Shown piece after piece: positions 1-8,977 of a DNA stretch of 64,000 nt. The notes under the pieces are model-generated. The model had not been told where the DNA came from, ran no database searches, and saw nothing but the letters and a program-made list of their open reading frames with translations. The stretch comes from Paenibacillaceae bacterium (GTDB lineage: Bacteria > Bacillota > Bacilli > Paenibacillales > NBRC-103111): contig JAQSYI010000003.1 in assembly GCA_029256185.1 (NCBI GenBank), positions 124,001 to 188,000 on the forward strand, given 5' to 3'. A program made the position numbers and the translations under genes. Each line of letters begins with the position of its first letter. Positions within the stretch are counted from its first letter, which is position 1.

Positions 1-311
1 GAAGCATACCCCATGTGGCAAAGCACATTGGCGGCGTGAATCGTCTGGCAGGGGTAAATGGAGCCTTGCGGGTACAGCTTAAACCGCCCATCCTTCTGCC
101 ATGTGCTGAAGAACAATTCAGCGGCTTCTTTCAGCAATGGCTCAGCAGGTTCCATTCCTAATTCCAATAAATAAAGTACGCTCTCCAGCGTTGAAAACGG
201 CGCTCCTTTTAACAGGCGTTTGTCGGGTGTAGTCCACAGATCGCCTCCATTATCGTATCTATGGGATAATATGGCTGCAATATCGGATTCATACTGAGAC
301 TCTAATGGCAC
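1..311 (-). CDS. Partial terpenoid-cyclase/prenyltransferase-like protein (N-terminal part)
   Basis: The reading frame runs off the left edge of the window, so only about the first 100 residues are seen. I chose the GTG at 311 because a GGAGG lies 8 bases upstream; an ATG at 326 in the same frame has no ribosome binding site. The protein starts MPLESQYESDIAAIL and contains WTTPDKRLLKG and CQTIHAANVLCHMGY. From memory this pattern is seen in small Bacillus and Paenibacillus proteins annotated as prenyltransferase or squalene-cyclase-like, with alpha/alpha-barrel helices. No catalytic residue is visible in this part, so the activity is not supported and only the family resemblance is suggested. 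Confidence 0.6.
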   Translation of the reverse strand, partial: MPLESQYESDIAAILSHRYDNGGDLWTTPDKRLLKGAPFSTLESVLYLLELGMEPAEPLLKEAAELFFSTWQKDGRFKLYPQGSIYPCQTIHAANVLCHMGYA

Positions 312-350
312 TTTCTTCGCCTCCATTACGTGCATTCAGTATATAAACTT

Positions 351-992
351 TCATATCCCCAGCTTTTTCAGTGAAGCAATATCATGGGCGGACGTTAAGA
401 GCTCCAGATGATCGAATATCCGCTGTTCAGTCCAATCCCACCAACACAGCTTAAGCAACAATTCAACCGTTTCTTCATCAAACCGCTTCCTGATCAGTCT
501 GGCAGGAGTGCCTCCAACAATGGCATAGGGATCCACATGCTTCGTCACCGTGGCATTGGAGGCAATGATGGCGCCGTCTCCTATCTGTACTCCGGGCATA
601 ATCGTAACGTTCTGTCCGATCCATACATCGTTGCCGATGACTGTGTCGCCTTTAAAGGGGAGCTGCTCCAAATCGGGAGTAACCTTCTCCCATCCCCCGC
701 CAAATATATTGAACGGATACGTGGTCAGACCGTCCATGCGGTGGTTGGCTCCGTTCATGATGAAGGTTATCCCTTCGGCAATAGCGCAGAATTTGCCGAT
801 AATCAGCTTATCGCCCAGAAATTCATAATGATGCTGAATGTGATCGTAAAAATTCTCGGGATTGCTATGATTGTCACTATAATAGGTGTAATCGCCAATC
901 TCCACATTCGGGCGCTTCGGCAAATTAGCGATATAGCAGACTGTTCTTATGCTTTCATTGGGATAAAGCTTATGTTTGTCTGGTCCAAGCAT
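351..992 (-). CDS. vat: Vat-like xenobiotic O-acetyltransferase (left-handed beta-helix)
   Basis: This 213-residue protein resembles the Vat family, which acetylates streptogramin A antibiotics with acetyl-CoA and inactivates them. It has hexapeptide-repeat strings (IGNDVWIGQNVTIMPGVQIG) and the family signature FIMNGANHRMDG with the likely catalytic histidine near residue 84, followed by TYPFNIFGGGWEK and the GGTPARLIRKRF tail typical of CatB/Vat trimers. Length fits the family (about 210-220). The ATG at 992 is preferred: GGGGGAG lies 7 bases upstream, with a GTG directly before it. It sits alone between the partial gene at the left edge and ileS. Known Vat enzymes include intrinsic ones from environmental Paenibacillus; resistance here is inferred, and another acceptor is possible. 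Confidence 0.82.
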   Translation of the reverse strand: MLGPDKHKLYPNESIRTVCYIANLPKRPNVEIGDYTYYSDNHSNPENFYDHIQHHYEFLGDKLIIGKFCAIAEGITFIMNGANHRMDGLTTYPFNIFGGGWEKVTPDLEQLPFKGDTVIGNDVWIGQNVTIMPGVQIGDGAIIASNATVTKHVDPYAIVGGTPARLIRKRFDEETVELLLKLCWWDWTEQRIFDHLELLTSAHDIASLKKLGI

Positions 993-1108
993 CACGTTAC
1001 TCCCCCTTGTAAAAATGGCGCGTGAAAGGTTATTGGCCCGTCTATCTATAATGTTTTCCGGGCTAATGCATGCTATATTTTACCATATCATAAAAAAGCC
1101 TATGCCAT

Positions 1109-4100
1109 TTATTCGATACGCATGCCCAGCTTCCTTTCGCCAATCATAGCCGTTTCCATGCTTCCATCCCTGGAGTAACGGATGCCGGTCAAGAGCAGAT
1201 TTTCCAGCAGGATACCATCAAAGCGCACCAATGCCTTCTTGAGTGCTTCATCTGCGTCCAGAACCAGCTGCACCCGCTTCTCGATAGGCAGATCCAGCTT
1301 TTTGCGGTAGTCCTGAACGGCGCGCACCACTTCCCGCACCAGTCCCTCCTGCTCCAACTCCTCGGTGATGGCCGTATTCAGCGCTACCGTAATCTGATTG
1401 CCTGATGCAGAAGCGAAGCCTTCCTTGGCCCGTTTCTCTACAAGAAGCTCTTCCAAAGCAAGCTGCACGGCCTCTCCGTCTATAATCAGGTCAAGCGTGC
1501 CTGTTTCCACCGCTTTTTTGGCCTCTGCCGCGGATAGCTGCTTTAACATATTTTGCACCGGCCCTACTAGCTTGCCGTATTTCTTCCCCGCTGCCTTCAG
1601 ATTCAGTTTTACCACAAAATCGACGAAACCTGAATCCCCTTCAACAAGACGAATCTGCTTCACATTAATCTCGTCTTGGATAATGGATTCGAACCGGCTC
1701 AAGTGAAAAGTTCCCTCCAGTGATACCAGCAGCTCGGACAGGGGTTGTCTGGTTTTGATTCCTGTCTCGTTGCGGATATTGCGGGCCAGTTCCACGATTC
1801 GTCTGGCGGTCTCCATATCCGACTCAAGTGCAGCATCTATGGCTTCTTCCTCCACCTGGGGATAATTTGCCAGATGCACGCTTCCTTCTCCATTCAGATT
1901 CCCATAGATGTCCTCCGCAATCAGGGGAGCGTAAGGAGCAATCATCCGCGCCAGCTTCAGGAGCACACTCTCCAGGGTCTGGTACGCCTGCAGCTTGTCA
2001 TCTGTCAATCCGCTGCCCCAGAAGCGGTCCCGGGAACGGCGGATATACCAGTTGCTCAGCTCATCAACGAAGGCTTCGATGTGCTTGGCCGGATTCAGGA
2101 AGTCATTCACCTCAAGCCCCTTCAGCACCTGGGCCAGGGTACTGTTCAGCCTGGAGATAATCCAGCGGTCCAGCTCATTGGCGGCCTCCTGGCGCGGATG
2201 GTCCTCCGGCTTGTATTGGTCAATGGTTGCATACAGGGCAAAGAATGCATGGGTATTATGAATGGTATCGATCAGCTTGGACTTGGCTTCGGCCACAATC
2301 TGCTTGGAGAACCGTTTGCTGCTCCATGGAGCACTGTCCGACAGAAGCGCCCAGCGGAAAGCATCCGAGCCGTACTCGTCGATGATTTCCCAGGGATCAA
2401 TGACATTGCCCTTGCTCTTGGACATTTTCTGGCCGTTCTCATCCAAGACGTGTCCTGTGGAGATAACCGCCTTGTACGGCGCTTGGCCGTTATATAGAGT
2501 AGATACGGCCAGGAGACTGAAGAACCAGCCCCGGGTCTGGTCGATGCCTTCGCAGATCATATCCGCCGGATACTGCTCCTCGAACTGCTTCTTGTCCCCG
2601 AACGGGTAGTGATATTGGGCGAAGGGCATAGAACCGCTGTCGAACCAGACGTCGATCACCTCCGGCGTCCGCTCCATCACTCCCCCGCAGGAGCAGCGCA
2701 GCTTCACCTCATCCACGTAGGGCTTGTGAAGCTCCAATTCTTCGCCGATGGGGTGAATGGACCGTTCACGCAGAGCTTGGTGGCTGCCCGGGGCAAACTC
2801 CCGGCCGCAATCGGAGCATACCCAGACATTGAGGGGCGTGCCCCAATAACGGTTGCGGCTGATATTCCAATCCACCAGCTCCTCCAGGAATTTGCCGAAG
2901 CGTCCCTCACGGATGTGGGAAGGATACCAGTCGATGCGGTTGTTATTCTCAATCAGCTGCTCCTTGACTGCGGTTGTCTTGATGAACCAGCTCTCCATGG
3001 CATAGTACAGCAACGGAGACTTGCAGCGCCAGCAGAACGGATAGCTGTGCTCATAACGCTCCTTGGCGAACAACAGCCCCCGTTCGGACAGGTATTTGAC
3101 AATATCCACATCGCAATCCTTGACGAACCTCCCTGCGAAATCCCGGACCACCTCGGTATAGCAGCCGGACAGGCTGACCACATTGACATAATCCAGCCCG
3201 TGCTGCCGGGTTGTACGGTAGTCATCCTCCCCGTGGGCGGGAGCGGTATGGACGATCCCGGTGCCGCTGGTATCGCTGACATAGTCCGCATCCACAACCC
3301 GGTGTCCGTTGCCCAGCTTCAGGTATCCGAAGGGGGGCTCGTAAGCCATGCCGATGAAGTCGGAGCCCTTGTGGACGGACAGCACCTCATAGTCCGCCTT
3401 CATCACCTTCTCCACCAAGCCGCGGGCTACCACATAAACCTCACCGCTCTGCCTTACCTTGGCGTATTCAATATCCTTATGAACAGCCAAAGCCACGTTG
3501 GCGGGGAGTGTCCAGGGAGTTGTGGTCCACGCCAGGAAGATCACACTGCCATCCTTGCTGGGAAATTTGACCGTAGCGCTCAGGTCCTTGACATCCTCGT
3601 AGCCCTGGGCTACCTCATGGGAGCTTAAGGTTGTCTGGCAATCGGGACAATAGGGGCTGACCCGATGGCCCTTGTAGAGCAACCCCTTGCCGTGAATTTC
3701 CGACAGAAGATGCCATACGCTCTCGATATACCCATTAGTTAAGGTGACATAGGGATGATCCATATCGGTCCAATAAGCGATCCCTTCTGTCAGCTCCCGC
3801 CATTGCTTTTCATACTCAAATACGCTGGACTTGCATTTTTCCACGAATTCCGCCACTCCGTACTTCTCAATTTCCTGCTTGCCGGAGATCCCCAGCTGCT
3901 TCTCTACTCCCAGTTCCACAGGCAGACCATGAGTATCCCACCCTGCCTTGCGGATCACGCGGTAGCCCGACATGGTTTTGTAGCGGCCGATGAAGTCCTT
4001 GATCACCCTGCCCAGCACATGACCGATATGGGGCTTGCCGTTGGCTGTCGGCGGTCCCTCGTAGAAAACAAACCGCGGAGCTCCCTCCCGGTTGTCAATG

Positions 4101-4189
4101 GACCTGCGGAAGGTATCCTCTCTCCTCCACTGTTCGAGAATCCGCTGCTCGCGCACTCTGGCCTTTTCTTTGACGTCCACTTTTCTCAT
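1109..4189 (-). CDS. ileS: Isoleucyl-tRNA synthetase, type 2
   Basis: This enzyme charges tRNA-Ile with isoleucine in the cytoplasm. The class I signatures are clear: GPPTANGKPHIGH near residues 45-57 and KMSKS about residue 600, followed by the anticodon-binding helical region and a long C-terminal part. At about 1026 residues, with the PTANGKPHIGH form of the first motif, it fits the long eukaryotic-like type 2 IleRS, not the roughly 920-residue type 1 of Bacillus subtilis. Type 2 enzymes are known to be much less sensitive to mupirocin. The ATG at 4189 follows AGAGGG by 8 bases; a GTG three codons earlier is the alternative. A T-box leader and a promoter precede it. Confidence 0.97.
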   Translation of the reverse strand: MRKVDVKEKARVREQRILEQWRREDTFRRSIDNREGAPRFVFYEGPPTANGKPHIGHVLGRVIKDFIGRYKTMSGYRVIRKAGWDTHGLPVELGVEKQLGISGKQEIEKYGVAEFVEKCKSSVFEYEKQWRELTEGIAYWTDMDHPYVTLTNGYIESVWHLLSEIHGKGLLYKGHRVSPYCPDCQTTLSSHEVAQGYEDVKDLSATVKFPSKDGSVIFLAWTTTPWTLPANVALAVHKDIEYAKVRQSGEVYVVARGLVEKVMKADYEVLSVHKGSDFIGMAYEPPFGYLKLGNGHRVVDADYVSDTSGTGIVHTAPAHGEDDYRTTRQHGLDYVNVVSLSGCYTEVVRDFAGRFVKDCDVDIVKYLSERGLLFAKERYEHSYPFCWRCKSPLLYYAMESWFIKTTAVKEQLIENNNRIDWYPSHIREGRFGKFLEELVDWNISRNRYWGTPLNVWVCSDCGREFAPGSHQALRERSIHPIGEELELHKPYVDEVKLRCSCGGVMERTPEVIDVWFDSGSMPFAQYHYPFGDKKQFEEQYPADMICEGIDQTRGWFFSLLAVSTLYNGQAPYKAVISTGHVLDENGQKMSKSKGNVIDPWEIIDEYGSDAFRWALLSDSAPWSSKRFSKQIVAEAKSKLIDTIHNTHAFFALYATIDQYKPEDHPRQEAANELDRWIISRLNSTLAQVLKGLEVNDFLNPAKHIEAFVDELSNWYIRRSRDRFWGSGLTDDKLQAYQTLESVLLKLARMIAPYAPLIAEDIYGNLNGEGSVHLANYPQVEEEAIDAALESDMETARRIVELARNIRNETGIKTRQPLSELLVSLEGTFHLSRFESIIQDEINVKQIRLVEGDSGFVDFVVKLNLKAAGKKYGKLVGPVQNMLKQLSAAEAKKAVETGTLDLIIDGEAVQLALEELLVEKRAKEGFASASGNQITVALNTAITEELEQEGLVREVVRAVQDYRKKLDLPIEKRVQLVLDADEALKKALVRFDGILLENLLLTGIRYSRDGSMETAMIGERKLGMRIE

Positions 4190-4244
4190 ATGAGCCACCC
4201 TCTCTTGTTCTCATCTAACCAGACGATGCATCGTTCTGGCACTG

Positions 4245-4512
4245 CCAAACAAAAAAATCCCGCCCCCAAAGGGACGAGATTGATCTCGTTCTACCACCCT
4301 TATTCCATATTGCTCCTTAAGAGCAATACGGCTTCTCCTCCGGCGTACCATCATACGCGGCCCGTATAACGGCGGGAACCCGGGTTAGCTTACTGTTAGC
4401 CTTCAGCTTTCCTTCTCGGAGAGGATATTCGGCTAGCTCTTGCACATCGGCTTTCAGCACGGGACCGACTCTCTGGAGTGCAAGATGATTAGCTTACTTG
4501 TTCTCGTCGATG
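4245..4512 (-). promoter_or_regulatory. T-box riboswitch of ileS
   Basis: On the minus strand the leader contains a long stem I (CTTGCAC pairing with GTGCAAG), a GAATATC segment that can supply an AUC isoleucine specifier, and the conserved T-box AAGGGTGGTAGAACGAG at about 4284-4301. A GC-rich terminator follows (CTCGTCCC to GGGGGCGGGA) with seven Ts at 4251-4257. Uncharged tRNA-Ile is expected to pair with the specifier and the T-box bulge and favour the antiterminator, so ileS is read when isoleucine charging is low. The specifier position was judged by eye. Confidence 0.93.
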
Positions 4513-4539
4513 AATTTCAATGGAAATGCAATTATCTCT

Positions 4540-4568
4540 TTTGTACACCAACCCTGGAGGAATGTCAA
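4540..4568 (-). promoter_or_regulatory. Probable SigA promoter of the ileS leader
   Basis: On the minus strand a perfect -35 TTGACA (4568-4563) is followed by a 17-base spacer and TACAAA (4545-4540, 4 of 6 to TATAAT). It lies directly upstream of the T-box leader, the right place for its transcription start. Confidence 0.6.
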
Positions 4569-4721
4569 CCGCCTCCACTCTCTGTCCGCATATTTGCATA
4601 TTCGCTTCCTTCATCCAGTGTCAAAGCAGCTTGTCATAGAGCGGTGGTTTGTGTCATGATACAGATAGCTCTATCCGAATGGATATAGAAATAACAGAAT
4701 TCGTGAACAGGTGGTCCCACA

Positions 4722-5849
4722 ATGAGAGAGAAATCCCGTCCCCAACCGAGAGGCCGCAAGGAAGCAGCCCCCTCTCCCCATAAACAGCATTCTGAACGAT
4801 CCGGACAGCAGCGGCGTCAAGGCCAAGGGCAGCATAGAAGGCCAGGCCAAGCGGAGGAGCCCAGAGTCCATAGCGGCCGCGCTCCCCAGCCGATTCCCCT
4901 TCGTACCGGCCGCCGCAAGGGCGAATGGTACGAGCTCAAGCTGCCGGACATCTATACAGCTGCGCCGGCTACAGGCGTTCTCAAATATTTGCCGCTCCCG
5001 CCCAAGCTGACCGGGAAGCTGCTTGCCGAGCATGGCGTCCAGAAGAACGGAGCGATGCTCAAGCTGCGGCTGTTTCCCAAGGAGCGTCCTGGAATCGAGC
5101 CGGATTGGGCAGATATGAATGTGCTGTTCGAGGATGATTTCATGCTTATCGTCAACAAGCCTGTCGGTCTGGAGGTGCATCCCAGTTCCCACGGGCAAAA
5201 GGGCACATTGGCCAATGCCGTCTCCGCCTATTATGAAATGACCGGCAAGCCCTGCAAGGTTCGTCCCGTGCACCGGCTGGATAAGGACACAACCGGGCCT
5301 GTTATTTTCGCCAAGAATGAATTGGCCAACCTGGTGCTGGAGAAGGCCATGAAGGAGAAGAAAATCGAGCGTCTCTACACAGCCATTGCCGAGGGCCGCA
5401 TCGGCGGGCAGCACGGCGTCATCAATGAGCCCATCGGCCAGGACCGGCTTCATTCCACGCGGCGCCGGGTGAGCGAGACAGGCGAGCCTGCTGTTACCCA
5501 TTATGAGGTTGCCGAGCGGTTCCGTGACCATACGCTGCTCCGCCTGCGTCTGGAAACCGGCCGCACCCACCAGATCCGCGTCCACCTGTCCCATATCGGG
5601 CATCCCATTGCCGGAGACGGCATGTATGGAGGAACGCGCAAGTACATCAGCCGTCAGGCTCTGCATGGGGAGAAGCTGATCTGCTTCCATCCCTGGACGG
5701 GGGAGAAGATCCATGTGAGAGCCCCTCTGCCTGACGATATGTCGGAGGCGCTGGAGCAGCTCCGCTCAGGCAATGGAGGCGATGGCGGAAGAGGCCGGAG
5801 GCAGCCAGGCCGCAGCAGCAGCGGTAATGACGATAGCGGAGCTGAATAA
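4722..5849 (+). CDS. RluA-family pseudouridine synthase with charged N-terminal extension
   Basis: The product is predicted to isomerise uridine to pseudouridine in rRNA or tRNA. The RluA motif HRLDKDTTG gives the catalytic aspartate at about residue 187; LIVNKPVGLEVHP lies upstream and RTHQIRVHLSHIGHPI downstream, all typical of the catalytic fold. It is longer than usual (375 residues) because about 65 N-terminal residues are rich in Arg, Gln, Pro and Gly and the last 25 are Gly/Ser/Arg-rich; both look disordered. An AGGTGG lies before the ATG. If the extension is not translated, a start near residue 65 is possible. The exact RNA target cannot be told. A hairpin terminator follows. Confidence 0.92.
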   Translation: MREKSRPQPRGRKEAAPSPHKQHSERSGQQRRQGQGQHRRPGQAEEPRVHSGRAPQPIPLRTGRRKGEWYELKLPDIYTAAPATGVLKYLPLPPKLTGKLLAEHGVQKNGAMLKLRLFPKERPGIEPDWADMNVLFEDDFMLIVNKPVGLEVHPSSHGQKGTLANAVSAYYEMTGKPCKVRPVHRLDKDTTGPVIFAKNELANLVLEKAMKEKKIERLYTAIAEGRIGGQHGVINEPIGQDRLHSTRRRVSETGEPAVTHYEVAERFRDHTLLRLRLETGRTHQIRVHLSHIGHPIAGDGMYGGTRKYISRQALHGEKLICFHPWTGEKIHVRAPLPDDMSEALEQLRSGNGGDGGRGRRQPGRSSSGNDDSGAE

Positions 5850-5900
5850 GGCGCGGCAGCAACAGCGGCAGTCGCATTAGTCTACGTGTGCCGCACTTGT

Positions 5901-5940
5901 GTTGGTCCGGGAATGCGCGGTACCCGGACCAACATTGTTT
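5901..5940 (+). terminator. Rho-independent terminator after the RluA-type gene
   Basis: An 11-base perfect inverted repeat (GTTGGTCCGGG and CCCGGACCAAC) with an 11-base loop is followed by ATTGTTTCTCTTT, a moderately T-rich tail. It lies about 50 bases after the stop codon. Confidence 0.75.
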
Positions 5941-6217
5941 CTCTTTGGCTCCCCACTGCAGAGGTTAATTCTCTCTCCTGTAATCCCATGTCTGCCTTAT
6001 CCCCCACCATCTCCACATCACGCCTGCATGCTCAGCTGTTAATCGAGATCAATTATGTTTACATAACTTTCATTACGTAAATATATGGTCTTTATGAGAT
6101 TATAACTATGCAAATGAGCACCTGTTCCCTGAGGAAACAAAGTGCTCATTCACAATAGAAGCAATCCGGGTAAGTAACCGGTCCCTTCACCAGAAAGCAA
6201 GTCTTGCCGGATGGAGC
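5941..6217. other. Non-coding spacer between convergent genes
   Basis: AT-rich spacer with no convincing gene; a 64-codon frame at 5886-6080 lacks a ribosome site and overlaps the terminator. At 6115-6148 TGAGCAC and GTGCTCA flank an imperfect inner stem (TGTTCC with GGAAACA); on the minus strand this could be a weak terminator for the deacetylase gene, although its T-tract is poor. Confidence 0.4.
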
Positions 6218-7549
6218 TTAGTTTGCCGGAGGGCGATTGTGGTCGAAGATAGCTTCGGCGTCAAACAAAGGGGCCAGCCGTGCTTGCTGCGTGCGCAAAG
6301 CGATCCCGTCTATGTGCCGGCGGTCCATCTCCGCTACAGCGCCGTCTGACCGCAGATAGGGGGCGGGACCCACTCCGCAGAAGAGCTTGAAGCCTGCGTC
6401 AGTCAGCAGCTTGAACTTGGGGTCCGTATGCTTGAGCCGCGCTCCGTACGGATAAATAAATACAGGAGTTTCCCCGACAATCGGCTCCACCTCCCGGGCC
6501 CACCGCTCCGTATCCTGAAGCATTCGCTGCAGGCCGGCCGTTTCTGCATTGGGATGGCCCCAGCTATGGGATGCGAAGCTCCATCCTGTCTCCTTCAGTC
6601 TCTCCACTACTCGTACAGCAGCTTCCTTCTCCATTGGGTATTCAGGGTCCTCCAGCTTCTGCGTCCGGTAGCCCAGCACTCCCTCGTAGCCGGTAACGGC
6701 CAGCACGCCTTTCGCTCCCTGAAAGGAGAAGTCAGGATGCTCCTCTACGAAAGCATCCACAATCGGAACGATCTCATTGTCCCGCTCAACGATGGTTTGA
6801 CCCTCAGGCGTTACGGATTGTGTTGCAATATTGCCTTGTTGATCCAATACCAGCTTGCTGGCAGTTCCATTCTTGATCATGTAGTCATAATAATTCAGAT
6901 CGTCGACGGAGAGAACCAGCGGTTTCTTCCCTGCAGGCAGCTGCAGGCTTGTTATTTCCATAGCTTTCCCATCAGCAGTTTCTTCTTCCCGGTAAAGAGT
7001 GCGGATATCAACAAGGATGTAGTCCCGTTTGTACAGTTCATCGATAATCCGTTTGAATTCGGGAACGGTTACGAACCAGTCGTCGAACCCTTGAGCCATT
7101 TGGTCGCCATCGAAGGCCAGTTGGGGATAAAGGATCAGCGGGTGGAAGAAGATATGCTCGATCGGACCCTTGTAAGGGACCAGCTCATCTGTGCTTCTCA
7201 TGGGCAGCTGATCTGTTGTTATCCCGGCAGAGCCTGGAGGGACATCATCCGCTGTGGTTATGCTGGTGCTGATGGAAGTGTTGATGGAACTGTTGCCCTC
7301 CGCCATTGCCGTAGTGTTGGAATGCTCTCCTGCCGCTTGGCTGCCGCCATCATCGGCTGAACGTGTACCTGAGACAGCCGAAGGGGCAGGAGTGGCGCTA
7401 GCGTTAAGTGAGACTGCAGCGAGACTGGGTTTTCTTTGCCAACCGATTTCCTTGCTTAATGCATGAAGTTCCGATCCGTTGAACCAGACTGCCAGCAGGG
7501 CTATCCCCAACGCTGCCATGCCTGCCGCAATCCATCTCCTTCTCCCCAT
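6218..7549 (-). CDS. Membrane-anchored polysaccharide deacetylase family protein
   Basis: This 443-residue protein has a basic N-terminus and one hydrophobic segment (about residues 8-25), then a Ser/Thr/Ala-rich linker to about residue 115, and then a NodB-like domain. The metal and catalytic motif is seen as LVLSVDDLNYYDYM, and the second histidine motif as FASHSWGHPNAET. FIYPYGARLKHTD near the end fits the family's later motif. Such enzymes remove acetyl groups from cell-wall or secreted polysaccharides outside the membrane. The domain includes an insertion after the DD motif (about 60 residues), as in several Bacillus relatives. The gene stands alone, with xerS divergent. The substrate is unknown. 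Confidence 0.88.
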   Translation of the reverse strand: MGRRRWIAAGMAALGIALLAVWFNGSELHALSKEIGWQRKPSLAAVSLNASATPAPSAVSGTRSADDGGSQAAGEHSNTTAMAEGNSSINTSISTSITTADDVPPGSAGITTDQLPMRSTDELVPYKGPIEHIFFHPLILYPQLAFDGDQMAQGFDDWFVTVPEFKRIIDELYKRDYILVDIRTLYREEETADGKAMEITSLQLPAGKKPLVLSVDDLNYYDYMIKNGTASKLVLDQQGNIATQSVTPEGQTIVERDNEIVPIVDAFVEEHPDFSFQGAKGVLAVTGYEGVLGYRTQKLEDPEYPMEKEAAVRVVERLKETGWSFASHSWGHPNAETAGLQRMLQDTERWAREVEPIVGETPVFIYPYGARLKHTDPKFKLLTDAGFKLFCGVGPAPYLRSDGAVAEMDRRHIDGIALRTQQARLAPLFDAEAIFDHNRPPAN

Positions 7550-7755
7550 ATGCTTCGCCCCGTTCTTCCATGAATGGATATTCTTCTACATAATTAGACG
7601 AGTCATATGCGGGAGCGGTTTATTGTTCTGACAAATAATATTCTGGCAACGCCTTATCTGCCTTGGTATACTTAGAAGGTATAACCTGACAGCATATACC
7701 ATCCAGGCCGGCCAATCCCGGCCGCTCTCCAAAAAGCAATGAGGTGAACCAACCC

Positions 7756-8844
7756 ATGAATATCATTAAAGCCAAAGACCGCAAGGAACTGGACAAGAGG
7801 CTTCCCTCCATGCCCTGGTATGTGGAGAAATTCATCAGCTACAAGCTGCCGGACCTCTCTCCGTCCTCCCTGCTGGAATACATAAGAGATTACGAGATAT
7901 TCCTGAAATGGATGATGGCCGAAGGTCTGACGGAAGCGCAGGATATCCGGGAGGTGCCTCTCGGTGATTTGGAGCGTTTGCGGATGGACAATATCGACAA
8001 CTTCCGGATGTTTCTGTCCAGCGGCGAGGCCCATGCCAATAGCAGAACCACGATCATTCGCAAGCTCTCCTCTCTCCGCTCGCTATTTCACTATCTGAGC
8101 CAGATTGCCGAGGACGAAGAGTTTTACCCCTTGCTGAAGCGCAATATTATGGCCAAGGTGCAGATCAAGCGGACTCATAAGCCCAAGGATACGGCTGCCA
8201 AGCTGGAAGGCAAGCTCCTGCAGGAGCATGAGATCAGCGAATTCATTGAATACATCGGCAGCGGCTACGGTGAGGATGTGGCTGCCAATAAGCAGGCTGT
8301 CTATTCCCACAAGCTGAACATGGAGCGGGACACATGCATCGTCAGCCTGATCCTCCATTCCGGACTCCGTGTATCCGAGGTTGTCAATCTCAATGCGGAT
8401 GATCTGGATCTGAAGAAGAAGCTGATCTACGTATACCGCAAGGGGAAGAATGACGAAACCTTCAAGACGCCGGTATACTTCCGCCAGCTGGCCATGGAAC
8501 ATTTGAACCGCTATCTGGGACTCCGCGCCACCCGCTACCGGCCAGCCAAGCGCGAGAAAGCGCTCTTCCTCGCCATCGCCAACGGCAAGCATGAGGGAGA
8601 ACGGATGACGAAGCGGGCCATTCAAGAGATGGTCATGAAATACGCCAAGCGCTTCGGCAAGCCTTATCTGTCCGTGCACAAGCTCCGGCATTCCTTCGCC
8701 ACGGATTACTATGTACGCAACGATCTGTACAAAACCCAGGAGCAATTGGGCCACGCTTCTCCTGAAACCACACAGATTTATGCCCATCTGACGGATAAAA
8801 CTATGGCCGAGGCCATTGACCGGAAGCAGGCGGATGAAGCCTAG
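7756..8844 (+). CDS. xerS: Tyrosine recombinase, XerS type
   Basis: The 362-residue protein has an N-terminal SAM-like DNA-binding domain and a C-terminal catalytic domain with all key residues: Arg205 (SGLRVSEV), Lys near 231 (YRKGKND), His308 and Arg311 (HKLRHSFA), His333 (LGH) and the nucleophile Tyr342 (QIYAHL). Length and the opening MPWYVEKFISYKL fit XerS, the single Xer recombinase used by lactic acid bacteria and also found in other Firmicutes, rather than XerC/D of about 300 residues. I chose the ATG at 7756 with GAGGTGA 8 bases upstream. It likely resolves chromosome dimers, but a standalone chromosomal recombinase with another target is possible. No att-like repeats are visible beside it. 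Confidence 0.88.
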   Translation: MNIIKAKDRKELDKRLPSMPWYVEKFISYKLPDLSPSSLLEYIRDYEIFLKWMMAEGLTEAQDIREVPLGDLERLRMDNIDNFRMFLSSGEAHANSRTTIIRKLSSLRSLFHYLSQIAEDEEFYPLLKRNIMAKVQIKRTHKPKDTAAKLEGKLLQEHEISEFIEYIGSGYGEDVAANKQAVYSHKLNMERDTCIVSLILHSGLRVSEVVNLNADDLDLKKKLIYVYRKGKNDETFKTPVYFRQLAMEHLNRYLGLRATRYRPAKREKALFLAIANGKHEGERMTKRAIQEMVMKYAKRFGKPYLSVHKLRHSFATDYYVRNDLYKTQEQLGHASPETTQIYAHLTDKTMAEAIDRKQADEA

Positions 8845-8977
8845 CATTCAAACGTTCGCCTCATTCCCAACTAATTTAATACAGTTAATTATTTATGGTC
8901 TAATTTTTAATTGTATAGCTTTTTCTTCTCCCGCCTTAAGTATAGTGGCATTTGTCTGACAGATCGGAGGAGGTGCC

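Noticed and set aside
2609..3628. A 339-codon plus-strand frame antisense to ileS
   Set aside because: It is a shadow of the strongly conserved ileS frame, with no ribosome site or recognisable domain.
5886..6080. A 64-codon plus-strand frame in the spacer after the RluA-type gene
   Set aside because: It covers the terminator hairpin, has no ribosome site and no homology signal.
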